Below are positions 60,993 through 64,000 of a stretch of DNA of 64,000 nucleotides, piece by piece; the stretch's first letter is position 1; the number at the start of each line of letters is the position of its first letter. The notes below the pieces were generated by a model, which had not been told where the DNA came from, ran no database searches, and saw only the letters and a program-made list of their open reading frames with translations. The position numbers were made by a program, and so were the translations under genes. Source of the DNA: Phylloscopus collybita (lineage: Eukaryota; Chordata; Aves; Passeriformes; Phylloscopidae); assembly GCA_027886175.1 (NCBI GenBank), contig JAJNNQ010000024.1:25833001-25897000 (forward strand), in the 5' to 3' direction.

Positions 60993-63900
60993 TTTATATT
61001 ACAGCTCTGCCCCCCCCTCCTGCTCTCTTTCCTTCACTCTCATTTTATAAGTTTGGGTCTTTCTTTTTGCTTTGTAGCTGAAGTGCTCTAGAACAAACGT
61101 GAATATCTCCACCTTGGCTTGCTGCAAGTGTAAGGTATTCCCAGGCTGCAGCTTGCCCTAATGTAAGCATCCAAATAAGACAAGGTAATAGAGTCTTAGA
61201 AATGTCCTATTTATTTCCACTAGTTAGAAAGGAAGGAGAGGAGAAGATCAGCTGCAGATGTCTCTGTAGATGTCTGGGGTTAGGTGAGATGTCCATCCAC
61301 TCTGACTTCAGTTTTCTCTTTTCTTGATGTCACCTTGTACACATTGATGCTGCCCCAGTCCAGGGCCACCTGAAGACAGAGCTCATTGCTTCCTGCTGGT
61401 TCTGTCCCTTGCAAGTGGACACAAGGGGCTCTGATTGTGCAGACAGATCTCACAGTGCTGGCATGTTCAGAAGGGAGGCAGCTTTGGACAGGTGGAAGTT
61501 TGGCTACCCAGTATGAAATGCTTTTGTTCCTCAAGCAGGGGATGATGGCCTGAATTTTCAAACACTTTCTTGTCACCTTTACAGCAAAGTGCAAAGTGGA
61601 TGAAAAATGCCCAAACTGTGCAGCTCTGGCTGTATAATGGTATTTGTCCACTGCAAACCCACAGACACGATATTCCAGAGCTCAAAAAAGTGGAAAATCA
61701 AGACTAGTATTGGGTAAAAAGCAGTGTAGGACATATCCTCTCTGATGTATGGAATCCCTAGGACAGCTATCTGCTAATCTCCCTGGGGATACCTTGTCCC
61801 CCTTTGCTGGGACACTGAAAACAATGCTGAAGAAAGCCCAGAAAGCATACTACAGAAATAGACTGCATCAAACAAACTGGTGAGTCAGATAAACTGTCTC
61901 ACCTCTCCTCATGAATCAGAAACTGCTGTTAACTGGCCCTGATGTCACTGGGGCTGTGATGCATTGCTCCCATTGCACAGAGCGAATCCTCTTCTTTTTA
62001 CTGCTGTGGTTTAGCAGTGCCACAGCTTGAAAATAAAGTTTTTTGTGCTGAATTTCTTTTTCCTTCATGATATTGCTTTTTGCTAAAGTTCCTTATTACA
62101 TAATAGCACCAGCTTGCTTCTTTTCCCTCATCCCAAAGACTGCTGAAGTGCTGGTAAAGCTGGTAGGAAATAAGACAGAGCTTAGCTGTACACAGAGTGT
62201 TTCCCCTTAGTGCTTCAATATCATGCAAGAGAAAAGAGGGAGAGTGGTTCACTGAATTTTGTGTGGTAATTCTTATTCAAAAAGCCAGAGTCCTTGTTTA
62301 TACTTGGGATATGCACAGCCCAGCATTTGAGTTGTATGATCCCTCTGTGTTGACTTGAATGTGTGATGAAGAGACCTTAAATTTTTCCTGCTGCTCCACG
62401 ATCCCAGTTAGTCCAGTCTATTCATCCATGGCAGAAATCAGTGCAGTCTCTGGCCTTCTTTAGCAGAGAGTCATCTGCCTGCCACTGTCTGCTCCCCAGA
62501 GAACACTAATGGGGACAGTGAGGCACCTCTGTGCAGTTCCTCTGCCAGCCAGGGATCTCTAGGCGCCATGGGCACTCCCTGGAAATTAGATTTGCCACTG
62601 TGCTGAGCTAACAGTGAATAGAACATGGCAGAAAATTGTGTTTCAACTTGCCTGCTTATCCTAAGAGCATGGGAGCACTGTGAGCTAACTGGCATCACTG
62701 CCAGCTCCTCCAACTTGAGTGTGAGCAGATTTCCTGTCCATCCCTCCTGGAGTGCTGTCAAGAGCCCACCACTGCAGGAGCTGGACCCCACTTTCAGCTG
62801 CTGATTGAGAGGGTATCTGTGTGTCTTTGTAACACAGCAGATGTGCAGGACCCCCCAGTGTCTGTCTGTCCCTGTGCTTGCTGTGTTATGGGCCTGTCTG
62901 TTGTGCTGTCCTGAGGGGGCTGTGGGACTGCTGGATAAAACCTGTGCATATTTTGGCAGGAAGACACAAAAAGTTTTGAACACGATGTCAAGCAGTGTCA
63001 GGACTTGTGCTCCTGAAGCCATGTTACGTCTCTTTGTTGTTCTTTCACTCATCTTCCATTTATGTGAAGGAGAAAACCCCAGAAACTCTGCCTTACTAGG
63101 ATCTATCAGAGCCTTCTAAGAAATCAGACTTTGCTGCTGGCTGACATTAGTCTGTTTGCTCAAATTTAGGGGTAGATGGTTGCACACTGCGATTCTACTC
63201 TCAGCTTTGTAAGTCAGTGTGTCTCCTGCTATGAATGCCTTGAAGAGCAACATTAAAGGGACTTTCCTCCTTCCCAGTGATCAAGTCATTCAGGAAAATT
63301 AAAAAAGTAGGCCAAGCTTTGCCTCCCAATGATACTTGTTACGATCCTATTTTAATCAGTAGCCTATTTTGTCTCTGGTCTGTGGTGATGGCTGTACCAG
63401 ATATAGATGGAGTCCTTGAATAGCACCCTGCTTAGCTGTTCTGTATCAAGGGAAGGAAAGTCCACAGATGTTTTTGCTGACGGGGTTTGCAGATGCAGTG
63501 GCTGAGGCCATGGGGACGTTCCCACAGAAATTTTTCCTTCTGGAAAATCAGCAGTCAGAATTCACTAAGATAAAAAGTATTTGAAGGTCCAGGAGAGCAG
63601 AGCCTTTAATGAGGGTGATTCAGAATGGAAAGTTGCACACAACTTAAAGGTGATTCATAAGGAAGTGGTGCTTAGGAACATGTTTAAAAGCTAGGCTAAA
63701 AGAGCTGAGAGGAAGAGGGAAGCAGGAATGTAGCACCTACTGCCACTATTGGAAGCAAATACAAGTCTGCCATCTGATGGCATCAAATGGACCAGGCCAA
63801 AATGCATGAATGGTGTCAGTAATGGAAGTTTCACATCCCAGTTAGCATTCTCATGAAATGTGGGTTTGAGGATGCTAATCCTCACAAACTAAACACTGGC

Positions 63901-64000
63901 AATTGAACATCCTCATTGTTAGGCTGACAGCACAGGCCCTGGTGTGATTTTTGTGTACACCAAGTAGCTTGGCACCAGACAGGTCCCAGACCCAGCTACC
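60993..64000. other. End of window, intron 2, no feature recognised
   Basis: Non-coding. It includes a 193-codon open frame on the minus strand (62471-63052) with no recognisable domain, judged to be chance. No GAP43 last exon and no named repeat were seen. Confidence 0.5.

Larger units (their letters stand above)
44075..64000 (+). other. GAP43: GAP43 intron 2 (partial, at least 19.9 kb)
   Basis: Starts at the consensus donor GTGAGT after exon 2 and runs past the end of the window. I looked by eye for the last coding exon, which should begin in phase 1 with a DAVEETKP-like sequence and end within about 30 codons. I did not find it, so it lies downstream of 64000. Confidence 0.8.

Noticed and set aside
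61030..61092. Good pyrimidine tract and TAG acceptor followed by CTGAAGTGCTCTAG, considered as the GAP43 last exon
   Set aside because: In phase 1 it gives only four residues before a stop and bears no similarity to the conserved GAP-43 C-terminus. It is probably a cryptic acceptor.
62471..63052. 193-codon open frame on the minus strand near the end of the window
   Set aside because: No recognisable domain, composition not protein-like, and by rough estimate about one frame of this length is expected by chance in 64 kb over six frames.

Overview
This is a vertebrate nuclear window, most likely from a songbird (oscine passerine). The evidence is CR1 LINE fragments of the avian type and two short tRNA-Ile-derived SINEs with CR1-like tails, which match the passerine family TguSINE1 as I remember it. 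Only one protein-coding gene can be supported, GAP43 (growth-associated protein 43, neuromodulin), on the + strand and incomplete at its 3' end.

Layout. Positions 1-12640 are 5' flank: non-coding, with a probable LTR-retrotransposon fragment (about 2985-3830) and a reverse-oriented CR1 tail (4231-4830). Positions 12640-13078 hold the GAP43 promoter/5' leader, made of a G-run block, an E-box, a (GT)n tract and a 125-nt purine tract ending 10 bases before the start codon. Exon 1 coding sequence is 13079-13108 (10 codons). Intron 1 is 13109-43446 (30.3 kb). It contains a CpG-rich block at 15055-15395, an inverted SINE pair (17502-18206), an old forward CR1 (22621-23842), MIR-like relics, another CR1 tail (28797-29045) and a broken CR1 reverse-transcriptase fragment (35755-36180). 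Exon 2 is 43447-44074 (209 codons plus one base) and carries the calmodulin-binding IQ motif and most of the protein. Intron 2 starts at 44075 and runs off the end of the window. I found no third coding exon, so the last ~28 residues lie beyond position 64000.

The coding part gives 219 complete residues: the palmitoylated N-terminus (Cys3, Cys4), the IQ/PKC site around Ser42, and a long Ala/Glu/Lys/Pro-rich disordered region. Both splice donors and the acceptor are canonical and the frame is intact.

Everything else is intronic or flanking DNA with interspersed repeats and simple sequence. I see no tRNA, rRNA, CRISPR or operon structure, and no credible second gene. The observations most worth checking are the non-B-DNA-prone triad at the GAP43 promoter, the CpG-rich block 2 kb into intron 1, and a tRNA-like core enclosed by ~40-bp inverted arms at 53988-54166 in intron 2. 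All family names for repeats come from pattern memory, without a database search.
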